Origin: JAWLHU01 sp041690255
Lineage (GTDB): Bacteria > Bacillota > Sulfobacillia > Symbiobacteriales > Symbiobacteriaceae
NCBI GenBank assembly: GCA_041690255.1
Contig: JAWLHU010000021.1
Coordinates: forward strand, 25,408-89,407
Reading direction: 5' to 3'
DNA: 64,000 nt
Shown here: piece after piece, positions 16,902-25,900 of the stretch
How positions within the stretch are numbered: the first letter of the stretch is position 1
How the letters are laid out: each line of letters starts with the position of its first letter
Made by a program: the position numbers and the translations under genes
The notes under the pieces: model-generated
The model's database searches: none
The model's input: the letters and a program-made list of their open reading frames with translations, nothing else
Told to the model about the DNA's origin: nothing

Positions 16902-17753
16902 GTGGACACCAAACGCATCGGATACGGCGCCCTTCGCTTGTTCGTCTGGCTCCTGCTGGCCTGGGTCCTCGTCCGAGGGGTGGTCTCCTTCCTGCCCGAC
17001 TCCGCCTCAGGTACCGCACCGGCCAACGCCCTCTCCACCCCGGGCACCGCATCCACCAGCCATCAGGCCGTGGCAACCCTCTTCGCCTACGAGTTCCTCA
17101 CCTGGCGACCGAACGACCCCGTGGAGCACGCACAACGGATCGCCCCGTACCTGGACCCGCAGCTTGATCCGCAGGCCGGCTGGACCTCGCCCACCGGGCT
17201 GGACACCCAGCGCGCAACCAACGCCTGGGTCGCCAGTGCGAAGCAGCTCTCGGCCAGCCGCTGGCTGGTCACGGTCGTCACCCTCGTCTCCAGCCCCCCG
17301 GACGCCGCACCCAAAGCCGTCTACCTCGCCGTGCCCGTGGGCCAGACCACCGAGGGCGGCTGGGTCGTCTACGACTACCCGACCCTCCTCCCCCCGCCCA
17401 CCGCCGGCAACTTCACCGAGCCCCTCCACTACGGCACCGAGGTGACCGACCAGGATGATCAGATCAGGACCCTGCTGACCAAGTTCTTCCCGGCCTACTT
17501 CACCGCCAACCAGGCGGATCTCGCCTACCTCCTCGACCCCGGGGCGGGGATCCAGGCCTTCCAGAGCCCCTGGACCTACGACTCCATTGCCAACCTGATC
17601 CTGAGCCAGACCGATGACGGGCTCTACGCCCTGACCGAGGTCCTGCTGGTCGATCCGGCCACCGGGGCCCGGTTCACGAGCCGCTACACGATCGCCCTCG
17701 CGGACCGGGAAGGCCGCTGGTACATATCGCAAATCCTCCAGGAAGGTGAATGA
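16902..17753 (+). CDS. tcpC: TcpC-like conjugation membrane protein (VirB8-like)
   Basis: 283 residues: a short cytoplasmic start, one membrane helix (about 11-30), then two roughly 100-residue alpha+beta domains consistent with the paired NTF2-like domains of TcpC/Orf13 (Tn916, pCW3, ICEBs1 YddB/ConB type). TcpC is the VirB8-like scaffold of Gram-positive type IV secretion systems. The GTG start at 16902 follows CAGGAGG. The assignment rests mainly on architecture and on the following TcpD/E/F/H-like order, since primary sequence in this family is weakly conserved. It overlaps or abuts the next gene. Confidence 0.75.
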   Translation: MDTKRIGYGALRLFVWLLLAWVLVRGVVSFLPDSASGTAPANALSTPGTASTSHQAVATLFAYEFLTWRPNDPVEHAQRIAPYLDPQLDPQAGWTSPTGLDTQRATNAWVASAKQLSASRWLVTVVTLVSSPPDAAPKAVYLAVPVGQTTEGGWVVYDYPTLLPPPTAGNFTEPLHYGTEVTDQDDQIRTLLTKFFPAYFTANQADLAYLLDPGAGIQAFQSPWTYDSIANLILSQTDDGLYALTEVLLVDPATGARFTSRYTIALADREGRWYISQILQEGE

Positions 17754-17755
17754 TT

Positions 17756-18076
17756 ATGCGCCGCCTTTGGACCACGCTCTCCGTCGCCGCCGGCTCCCTG
17801 TTCCTGACCATGGGTACCGCTCTGGCCGACCCGAACCAGGCCAACTCGAGCACCATCAACCCCGGTGTCCGGATTGGCGAGTGGATTTACACCAACGTCA
17901 CCGCCCTCTTCGCCCCGATCCTGGCCGTGATCGCGACCTACTACCTGGTGAAGCGGGAGTTTACCAAGTTCCTCTCCTTCGCCGTCTTCGCCGTGCTGGC
18001 CGCCCTCCTGATCTTCGCCGGCTCGGACTTCAAGGACTCGGCCCTCGCCCTGAGCAAGTGGATCATCGGGAAGTAG
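17756..18076 (+). CDS. Small two-helix membrane protein, TcpD-like position
   Basis: 106 residues: an N-terminal signal-like helix ending in MGTALADPN (probable cleavage after ALA), then two hydrophobic helices (about residues 48-65 and 72-90, FLSFAVFAVLAALLIFAG). Size and place between tcpC and tcpE match TcpD, or a VirB2-like small membrane subunit. I choose ATG 17756, 9 nt after GGAAGG, over ATG 17750, which is too close to it. It overlaps no domain motif that would decide between the two possibilities. Confidence 0.65.
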   Translation: MRRLWTTLSVAAGSLFLTMGTALADPNQANSSTINPGVRIGEWIYTNVTALFAPILAVIATYYLVKREFTKFLSFAVFAVLAALLIFAGSDFKDSALALSKWIIGK

Positions 18077-18079
18077 CCC

Positions 18080-18469
18080 ATGGAACTGGACAGGGTTCGG
18101 CTGCGCACCTATCGCCAGGTCTGGGTGCAGGAACGGGTGATCTACCAGATTGAGCGGGTCCGCCTCCCCTTCCCCGTCTCGTTCCGACAGGCGGGGGTCT
18201 TTGCCGCGACCCTGCTGCTCATGGCCCTGCTCAGCCGGGTGCCCCTGATCAGCGGGCTTCCGGGGCTCCTGCGCTACCTGCTGATTCCGGCCTTCGCCAC
18301 CTGGTTTCTGACCAAGCAGCGGCTGGACGGCAAGTCACCGCTGCGCTGGCTCCTCACCATGATCCGCTTCCTCCTCAGTCCCAAGCAACTGAACCGGTTG
18401 CGCCCGATGTCCCCCACCCCGCGGCGCCTGCGCCTCAAGGGGGCCATTGGCTATCGGGTGAAAGGATGA
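18080..18469 (+). CDS. tcpE: TcpE-family membrane protein
   Basis: 129 residues; a basic N-terminal cytoplasmic part (RLRTYRQVWVQERVIYQIE) followed by two adjacent membrane helices (about 38-75) and a basic C-terminal tail. This is the TcpE/YddD (ConD) pattern of Gram-positive conjugation systems. It begins 3 nt after the preceding stop, and its stop overlaps the next start (ATGA), so it is translationally coupled to the VirB4 ATPase gene. Confidence 0.75.
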   Translation: MELDRVRLRTYRQVWVQERVIYQIERVRLPFPVSFRQAGVFAATLLLMALLSRVPLISGLPGLLRYLLIPAFATWFLTKQRLDGKSPLRWLLTMIRFLLSPKQLNRLRPMSPTPRRLRLKGAIGYRVKG

Positions 18470-20946
18470 CCGTCGTGTCGTTGCCGCTGACCTACTTTGA
18501 GCAGAACCTGATCGTCACCGATAAGCGTGCGGTCTGGGCGCTATACAAGCTGGAGCCCTGGCACTATGAGCATCTCTCGGCCTCTGTCCGGCTGGGCCTC
18601 CTCTGGCGGCTCTCCCGCCTCTTCTGGGAGCTGGAGGAGTACGCCGGGCAGGTGCTGATCATCCCTCGCACCCAGCAGGCGAGGGAGCGGCTGACGCGCC
18701 TGAAGAGCGAGTTGGATGGGCCGCTGGCCGAGACCGCGGCCTCCTTCGCAGATGATGTGGCCGCGCAGTTGGCCGGCGCCCGCGATGGTGTCGTCTACGA
18801 CTACTACCTCGCCCTCCGCCTCCCGCACACCGAGCCGGCGCCCGGCAGCCGGGAGTTCTGGAAAGACGTCTGGCGCCAGCCCCACCGGCTGGTCGATGAG
18901 GTCCTCGGTCTCCGGCAGCCCGGGTTGATGGCCCACGAGATCGCCGCATATCTTGAACGGGAGGAGGTCCTCTACGGACGGCTCTCCCGGGTGGTCCAGG
19001 CTGCGCGGGCCACCCCTTACCAGACCGCCTGGCTGATTCGCCGCGGGTTCTGGCGTGGGATTGGCGAGCCGAGTCTGCGCCCCGACTGGGCGCCCGACGC
19101 CCTCGCCCTCCCATCGGATGATGGGGCCGTCGAACTGCGGCCCGAGCTGTCCGCCATCCGCACCCTGACCGAGGGGGAGATGGACCTGAGCCATCCCCGC
19201 CGGATCGCCATGACCCAGCAGACGGCCAATGGCGATGCGAAGGGGCTGAGCGCCTTCTGCTTCGTGGCTGACCTGCCCGACGAGTTCCTCTTCCCCGGCT
19301 CCGAGTGGCTCTTCCGGCTGGAGGACCTGCCCTTCCCTGTGGAGGTCGTCCTGCGCTGGGAGAACGTCAGCCACGAGGAGACCCTGGGCGCCGTCCGGCG
19401 CAAGAAGCTGGAGATCCTCGATCAGGACGACCACACCCGCCGCTCGGGCGAGGATGTGCCGATCACCCTGCTGGACGCCCAGGAGCAGGTGATCTCCCTG
19501 GAGCACGACCTGAAGCAGCGGCGCTTCCCCATGGTCCATGCCTCCATCTGCCTGGTGGTCTCCGCTCCGGACGAGCGGACCCTGCAGGACCGCATCCACC
19601 ATGTAAAGGCGCATTGCAACGCCTTCCAGATCCGGGTGGAGGTGCCGGCGGGCGACCAGCTCCAGGCCTTCCTGGGCTCCCTGCCCGGCGGACCGCCCTT
19701 CGTCTCCGACTACATTCACCGGGTGCCGCCCGAAGTGCTGGCGGGCTCCATGTTCCTGGGGACCCAGTCCCTGGGCGACACCTCCGGCCCCTACGTGGGC
19801 AAGACGGGGATCCTGCGGCGGCCGGTCTACATGGACCCCTCCCTCCCGCCCAGCCTGAACCGCTCCGCCTCGGTCGCCTTCCTCGGCTCGCTGGGCGGCG
19901 GCAAGTCGTTCGCCGCCAACCTGCTCACCTACCTGGCCGTGCTCTACCGGGGCGCCCAGGCGCTGGTCCTGGATCCGAAGGGCGAGCGGACCAACTGGCT
20001 GACCGACCTGCCGGAACTGGCGGGGCATCTGCATATCGTCACCCTCGGCTCCTCGGCGGATGATGCCGGCAAGCTCGACCCGTTTATCATGCGGCAGGGC
20101 GGATCGGAGGAGGATCTGCGGGAGACCGGCAACCTGGCGGTCTCGCTCCTCTCCTTCCTCGGCAACGTGCCCACCGGCGACCCCCGCTTCCTGGCGATCA
20201 TGCAGGCGGTGGAGCGGGTGGCCGACCAGCCGCAGCCCGCCCTGGGCAAGGTGATCACCGAACTGGAAGTGATCGGGCGGGAGGAGCCGCATGTCGCGAC
20301 CCTGGCGGCCTTCTACCGGGCGCTCAGCCGGCGGGCCTACGCCAACCTGATCTTCGGCCAGGGGCACGAGCGGGGGCTCGACCTGACGCATCCCATGAAT
20401 GTCCTGCAGCTTCAGCATCTCTCCATGCCACCTGAGGGCAAGCCCCGGGAGGAGTTCAGCCTGGAGGAGTTGCTCTCGGTCGCCCTCATGCACGCCGTGA
20501 CCGGCTTTGCCACCCACTTCACCCGGCGGGACCGGTCGACCTTCAAGATCGTCCTGTTCGATGAAGCCTGGGCGCTGATGGCCAGCTCCCAGGGGCGAAC
20601 CCTGGTGACGCAACTGCTGCGGACGGGCCGCGCCATGAACAACGCCGTCTACCTGGTCAGCCAGAACGTGGCCGACCTGTTGGATGAGACCGTGAAGAAC
20701 AATATTGGGGCGAAGTTTATCTTCCGCTCCTTCGACCAGCAGGAGATTACGAAGGTGCTCCAGTTCCTCAACCTGGAGCCGGAGGCGGAGAACGCGGCGG
20801 CCCTTCGCCAGTTGGAGACCGGCCAGGCGCTCTACCAGGACCTGCACGGTCGGGTGGGGATCCTGACGATCGATCCGATCTTCGCCCACCTCCGCCGGGC
20901 ATTCGACACCCGGCCGGGGGCGCAGCGGGAGGAGGCCGGGGTATGA
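18466..20946 (+). CDS. tcpF: VirB4/TcpF/ConE-type conjugation ATPase
   Basis: 826 residues. The N-terminal half is the mixed VirB4 N-domain; the C-terminal half is an AAA-like motor with Walker A in GSLGGGKSFAANLL (about residue 478), Walker B in IVLFDEAWALM (about residue 695), and the conserved downstream segment LLRTGRAMNNAVYLVSQN. VirB4 proteins power assembly and transfer in type IV secretion. Full length and intact motifs argue for function. It overlaps the genes on both sides by 4 nt. A TcpA-type coupling ATPase, which normally delivers DNA to this machine, is not present in the window. Confidence 0.92.
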   Translation: MTVVSLPLTYFEQNLIVTDKRAVWALYKLEPWHYEHLSASVRLGLLWRLSRLFWELEEYAGQVLIIPRTQQARERLTRLKSELDGPLAETAASFADDVAAQLAGARDGVVYDYYLALRLPHTEPAPGSREFWKDVWRQPHRLVDEVLGLRQPGLMAHEIAAYLEREEVLYGRLSRVVQAARATPYQTAWLIRRGFWRGIGEPSLRPDWAPDALALPSDDGAVELRPELSAIRTLTEGEMDLSHPRRIAMTQQTANGDAKGLSAFCFVADLPDEFLFPGSEWLFRLEDLPFPVEVVLRWENVSHEETLGAVRRKKLEILDQDDHTRRSGEDVPITLLDAQEQVISLEHDLKQRRFPMVHASICLVVSAPDERTLQDRIHHVKAHCNAFQIRVEVPAGDQLQAFLGSLPGGPPFVSDYIHRVPPEVLAGSMFLGTQSLGDTSGPYVGKTGILRRPVYMDPSLPPSLNRSASVAFLGSLGGGKSFAANLLTYLAVLYRGAQALVLDPKGERTNWLTDLPELAGHLHIVTLGSSADDAGKLDPFIMRQGGSEEDLRETGNLAVSLLSFLGNVPTGDPRFLAIMQAVERVADQPQPALGKVITELEVIGREEPHVATLAAFYRALSRRAYANLIFGQGHERGLDLTHPMNVLQLQHLSMPPEGKPREEFSLEELLSVALMHAVTGFATHFTRRDRSTFKIVLFDEAWALMASSQGRTLVTQLLRTGRAMNNAVYLVSQNVADLLDETVKNNIGAKFIFRSFDQQEITKVLQFLNLEPEAENAAALRQLETGQALYQDLHGRVGILTIDPIFAHLRRAFDTRPGAQREEAGV

Positions 20947-22577
20947 TCCGCCGGTCCTGGCTTCTCAGCCTCGTTCTGGTCCTGATGATGCTCATGCCTT
21001 CTCTGGCTCTGGCCGACGGTGACCAGTTGATCCCCGACCGCCCGGACGGTGCGCCTGGCTATGGGCAGGTCGTCCCGCTCTACGACGACCCCCGGTACGA
21101 GCCCTGGAGCTACACCTTCGAAGGGCAGGACTGGAGCCGGGCGGACTACGCCTCGATCTACTTCTGGATGAACCAGTTACAGGTGGCGAAGGCCTGGACC
21201 CTCAAGATGGCGATCCGCACGGTGGAGTACGCCGTGCGGGGCGATCTGGTCACGCCCCTGCTCAAGGCACCGGGACTGGCGCTGGACAGCCTGGGCGGTC
21301 TGCTCTGGTCCGGCCTGGGAGCGCCGCTGCTGGTGGGGGCGCTGGGCCTCGCCGGCGTCTGGGCGCTGCTGCTCTACCTGCGCGGCCGAACGACCCGGGC
21401 CTGGGGCGCCGCGGGCGGCTCCCTGCTGATCCTGCTCCTCTCCGCCCTGGTGGCGACCGCGGGAAGCCAGGCCCTGACCGGGAGCATTACGCTCTCCCGC
21501 GGCCTGGCGGTCGGGCTCTTCGAGGGCGTGGGCACCGTGGCCCGCGGCACCGACAAGATGGATCTGATCGCCCGCAGCGGTGACTCGGCCTGGCGGGTCT
21601 TCGTCTATGAGCCCTGGCTGACCGGGGAGCTGTCCGCGGAAGGGCGTTCGGTCTACCGCACGGCCGACGGCGTCGATGGCGGCCAGTTCCTCGCCATGAC
21701 CGTGACCCAGCGGCACAACGCCTGTCTCTACAACCTGAACCAGGCGCAGGCCAACTGCCCCTGGTGGGGGGTCGATTTCCTCCCCCGCCGCATGCTGCTC
21801 GCCGGCTGGACCGCGGCCTCCGGGCTGGTGGTCTCCGGGGTGACGGTCGTCCTGGCCGGATCGATTATCCTGGCGCAGCTCACCCTGTTGCTCTTTATCG
21901 CGCTGGCGCCGGTCTGGCTGCTGGCCGCCCTCTGGTGGCCCGAGGCGGGCCTGCGCCTGGTACGGGGCGTGGCCATGAAGGCGTTCGGCGCCCTGCTGGC
22001 CCAGGGGGTGCTGGCCGCCGCCCTGGCGGTCTGGCTCAGCCTGGTCAAAGCGGTCCACGCCGGCTTCGCCTCCTCCGGATGGATGCTGGAGTCGGTCCTG
22101 CTGACCGGCCTGGCCCTGCTGGTCTTCCGCTACCGCTACGCCGTCTGGGAGCCGCTCACCGTGGTCGTGGAGCAGATCCAGCGGCGCGCCGGGCAAGATG
22201 AGACAGGGCGCAGGGAGAGCGGTGAGGAGAGAGAGCGGGCGACCCGCAGGCCGCCGGCGCCCGCCTTCGCCGACGTCGCACTCACCCTCGGTGCCGTGCC
22301 CGATGTCGTCATGGCTGCTCCGGTGCGGGCGACGGAGCCGGAGCGGAGCCAGACCCGCCCCGATCGTGCGGAGGCCGTGCGCCCATCGCCCGTGGAGGCG
22401 TTTGAGACGCAGATGCAGCGGGTCCAGCGGGAGATCACCCTTCGCCAGGAGACGCAGGTCTATGAGCGGGTCCTCGAGCGGGCAGGGGAGCAGGCGGAGA
22501 GCGGCTCCACCTCCACCCGCCGGTCGCGGCCCGATCACCAGCTCGACCAGAGTCCGCCGCCGAGGCCGAAGGCCTAG
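20943..22577 (+). CDS. tcpH: TcpH/VirB6-like polytopic membrane channel protein
   Basis: 544 residues: an N-terminal signal peptide (LVLMMLMPSLALADG), a soluble segment (about 25-100), then six or more membrane helices (about 115-400), including IILAQLTLLLFIALAPVWLLAAL, and a charged, probably disordered cytoplasmic tail (about 410-544). The tract FIALAPVWLL within the paired helices is typical of TrbL/VirB6-type proteins. TcpH is the inner-membrane channel of the Tcp system. The ATG overlaps the tcpF stop. No NlpC/P60 peptidoglycan hydrolase (TcpG/YddH) follows, which is unusual for a complete module. Confidence 0.8.
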   Translation: MIRRSWLLSLVLVLMMLMPSLALADGDQLIPDRPDGAPGYGQVVPLYDDPRYEPWSYTFEGQDWSRADYASIYFWMNQLQVAKAWTLKMAIRTVEYAVRGDLVTPLLKAPGLALDSLGGLLWSGLGAPLLVGALGLAGVWALLLYLRGRTTRAWGAAGGSLLILLLSALVATAGSQALTGSITLSRGLAVGLFEGVGTVARGTDKMDLIARSGDSAWRVFVYEPWLTGELSAEGRSVYRTADGVDGGQFLAMTVTQRHNACLYNLNQAQANCPWWGVDFLPRRMLLAGWTAASGLVVSGVTVVLAGSIILAQLTLLLFIALAPVWLLAALWWPEAGLRLVRGVAMKAFGALLAQGVLAAALAVWLSLVKAVHAGFASSGWMLESVLLTGLALLVFRYRYAVWEPLTVVVEQIQRRAGQDETGRRESGEERERATRRPPAPAFADVALTLGAVPDVVMAAPVRATEPERSQTRPDRAEAVRPSPVEAFETQMQRVQREITLRQETQVYERVLERAGEQAESGSTSTRRSRPDHQLDQSPPPRPKA

Positions 22578-22792
22578 GTCTGGGTGTCGCATGAGACTGG
22601 GGCCCGGGCTCGCCAAGGGGGTATCGCCTTCCCTTCTCGACGCAGGGGGACACCTCAGGGTTCATGCGTCCGTTTTTGCCACTTGCCTGGCCGATGGCTC
22701 GGTAAAAATGGACGGAAGCTGGCGGCAAGGGCTGCAACCGACCCAGAAACTTGACCGCAAATCCCATTCAGGGCACATGAAAGCCCCGCGCA

Positions 22793-22826
22793 AAACCCCC
22801 GGGCACCCCCCGGGGGTTCGTTTTTC
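22793..22826 (+). terminator. Terminator of the tcp-like operon
   Basis: AACCCCCGGG and CCCGGGGGTT form the stem with a short loop, followed by CGTTTTT: a classical intrinsic terminator on the plus strand. Confidence 0.85.
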
Positions 22827-22893
22827 CGGAGTTCCGTCCATTTCTACCCACATCCCGCCGGAGGCGGGTAGGCAGATTTGGACGGAACTCCGG
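22826..22893. repeat. Perfect 15-bp inverted repeat with nested second stem
   Basis: CCGGAGTTCCGTCCA (22826-22840) and TGGACGGAACTCCGG (22879-22893) are perfectly complementary. Inside, CTACCC/GGGTAG and CCCGCC/GGCGGG form further stems. It ends 15 nt beyond the stop of the SLH protein gene, and on the minus strand it is followed by AAAAA rather than T, so it is a poor simple terminator. Confidence 0.75.
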
Positions 22894-22907
22894 CTTATCC
22901 TCACTCC

Positions 22908-25900
22908 TTACTCCTCCGGCACCCCTGCCCACTGCTCGCCCGCCCCCTCGGGAAGCGGATCGAACAGGTGGTCCGCAGATGCCTCCTCCACGTACCCGAA
23001 CGCCCAGTGATCCGCGGAGACATCGGGCCAGGTGGGCGTTGGCAGCCCGGTGAGGGGGCCGCGACCGAGCATGCGGGCCACCATGGCCACAAACTGTGCC
23101 CGGGTCGCCGGTTCCTCCGGGTGGTAGAGGCCGTCCGTGAAGCCGGTGACCGCCCCCGCCTGGCGAGCGGCCTCGACCACGCCCTGTGCCCAGTGCCCCC
23201 GGGTATCGGCGAAGGCATCGCCCATCTGGGGGTCGAGCCCCTGCAGCCGTGCGACCACGGCGGCCAACTCGGCCCTGGTGACCGGCTGGTCCGGGTGGAA
23301 GTTGCCATCATTGAAGCCTACCATGATCCCCCGCTGGGAGAGCGCCGCGATATAGGCCCGGGCCCAGTGCTCATCGCTCAGGTCGCCAAACCCAACCGTG
23401 GTTGATGGGTCCTCTGCAAACTCGAAGAGCCGTGCCACCACCGCCGCCACCTCGGCCCGTGTGATCGGCTGGTCGGGCCGGAAGGTGCCGTCCGGGTACC
23501 CGGTGACAAATCCGTCGTGGCGCTCGTGAAGCGGCTGAAGGGCGATATCGAACCGAACGATCGTCGCGCCGACATGCACGATCCCGTCGCTGATATAACT
23601 GTCCTCGCCAGGCGCAGCGGCGACGTCCCGCCCTTCCTGCCGGCTGTCGTAGCGCTTGTACCCATCCACCTCGGCGACGATATAGTAATCCGCGTCGGGG
23701 AAGACCATCCAGGCGTATGCACCCGAAGCGTCTGTCGCCTGCGGGTTGGCGTTGTCGTTCGGGGCGAACCCGGGCAGTCTCGGGAGGATGACCTCCGTGT
23801 CGGGCTCACGCCCCTGCTCCCGGTTCAGGGGGGTGTCCGCCCAGAAGAGGTGCAGGCCGACCCCCGAGAGCGGCTCGCCTGTCGATGCGCTTGTCACCAC
23901 GCCGAACGGGTCAATAAGGGGCGCGTCCATCTCCAGCACGCCCTCCTGGTCGACCGCGACGATCGCCGTGGCCCCGGCCAGCTCCTGCCCATCGGGAGAG
24001 GCTACCCGGAAGATGATCCGGTACTCTCCGGGCGGCAGGTCTCTGGTTTGATAGGTCCCGTCCTGGCGGACCTGAACGGGGTGGTCGACGGTCAGGCCGC
24101 CGGCTGTCTCCAGGTGCGCCTGAATGGTCGCCCCCTGACCAAAGACTTGGTCGACGGTGGCGGGCTGTGCATGGCCCGGTCCTGCGACGAGCACCTGGCC
24201 CCCAACGGTTCGGGTGGCCGGGAAGACCTCACCGACCGATGCGATCTCCCCGACCCTGCCTTCCTGTTCAACCCGCATGGTCACGGTCTCGCCCTGGACC
24301 TGGGTCGTCGCGGTAATCACGATATGGTAGACCCAGTGGCCGCGGGGCACCCCGATCCGGTAGGAGCCGTCGGACCCGGAGAGGGTCCGGGCCGTGAAGT
24401 CATTGCGGCCATCGGCGTCGAAGTCCTCGGCCACCTCCACGACCGCCCCGACCACGGGCCGGCCCTGATCCAGGAGCACGCCGCTGATCGTCGCGGGCAC
24501 AATGTCAATGGCGATCGACTGCTCGATCGGGTCGCCCGATCCGGCCTCAGCTCGGGCCTGCACCAGGAGACGCTCTGGGGTGATTCCGTCCACGCGCGGT
24601 GCGGTCAGGAGGACCACCGCCTGCCCGTCCGGACCGGTCACCGCCTCGGAGGCCGACAACTGTCCGCCCGTGGTCGAGACGGCGATCCGGACACCTGACC
24701 GGGGCTGGCCATTCGGTCCGATCAGACTCAGCCGGATGGTCGTCGTGGCGGTGCCATCGCCCGGGATCGATGAGGGCTCGGCGCTCAGCGACAGGTGGGT
24801 GCTGCCTGCGACCACCAGGGTCGCCTGGCTCCCCTCCTCGCCGCTGACTGTCACCTGCCGGCTCTCTGCGGTCGGCGTGGAGAGGGTGTACTCCCCGAAG
24901 GGCACGGGTGCGAAGGCGAAGGCGCCGGACTGGTCGCTGGTGGCGCGATCCACCAGTTCGCCGATGGAGTCTGCCAGGAGCAACTCCGCACCGGCCACCG
25001 GGTAACCGGTCTGATCAAGCACCAGGCCGGAGATGGTCCCGCCGGGGCTGTAGACGAAGCTGACCGAGTCGGTGCCCGCCTTGCCCTGCTGATCAACGGC
25101 TGTTGCTGCAACCGTCACCTCGCCGGGTGGCAGGGTGCCGTCCAGGCCGGCCAGGTCGGCCTGCCAGGTGCCGTTCTCTCCGACCGTGATCGCGGCAACC
25201 TCATGGCCCCCGGCGGTCACGGTCACCGTGGCGCCGGTCGTTGCCGTCCCACGAACGACCGGCAGCTTATGCAGTTCTGCCTCCGCAGTGGGCCAGGTGA
25301 TCACCACGATCGGGTCGCCATTGCCGACCATGACCTGCAGGCTCAGGCTGGTGACGTTGCCGGCGTGATCGGTCGCGGTCACCGTGATCCTATGCATTCC
25401 GTCCGTGAGTTCGGGCAGACGGTACGCCCAGGTCGAATCGCCGGCGATCTGTCCGGCCTTCTCCTCATCTACCGCGATCTCCAGGGTAACGCCGGGTTCA
25501 GCGGTTCCGGTCAGGGCGATCACCTCATCCTCCCCGATCTCCGGTTGGTCGACGGTCACCTCCGGAGGGGTCTGGTCCACGGTGACGGTGGCCTCGGCCG
25601 CCGCGGGCCCCGCAGGGGCGGGCTCTGCGTTCCCTGCCCGGTCTGTGGCCTGGAGACTGAACAGGTAGGTGCCATCACCCGCCGCCGTGAAGCGGATCGG
25701 CGAGGTGGTGTAGGCGGACCCGGTCGGACGCCAGGTTTGACCGTGGTCCGTGCTGACATAGAGCGTGACCGACTCGATCCCCGAGCCGCCGCCGTCGTTG
25801 CCGGACCAGGCGAGGGTGACCTGCTGTGCGGAGAGATACTCACCTGGGGACTGCACCGCAGCGCTGGGCGGAATCCCGTCCAGCAGGATCGAGGCGGAGG

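Larger units (their letters stand above)
22578..22907. other. Intergenic region between convergent tcp module and SLH protein gene
   Basis: About 330 bp. It contains a plus-strand terminator (22793-22826), a nested inverted repeat (22826-22893), and a third copy of the element TGGACGGAA at about 22709. I see no gene in it. Confidence 0.6.

Noticed and set aside
16420..17445. 341-residue plus-strand frame across the 21-nt repeat into tcpC
   Set aside because: Arginine/serine-rich out-of-frame reading that overlaps the real tcpC gene; no start signal.
18541..20889. 782-residue minus-strand open frame
   Set aside because: Antisense to the VirB4-like ATPase with intact Walker motifs.
16902..22577. 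Complete integrative conjugative element
   Set aside because: No relaxase, coupling protein, integrase, excisionase or attachment-site repeats were found; only the secretion core is present.
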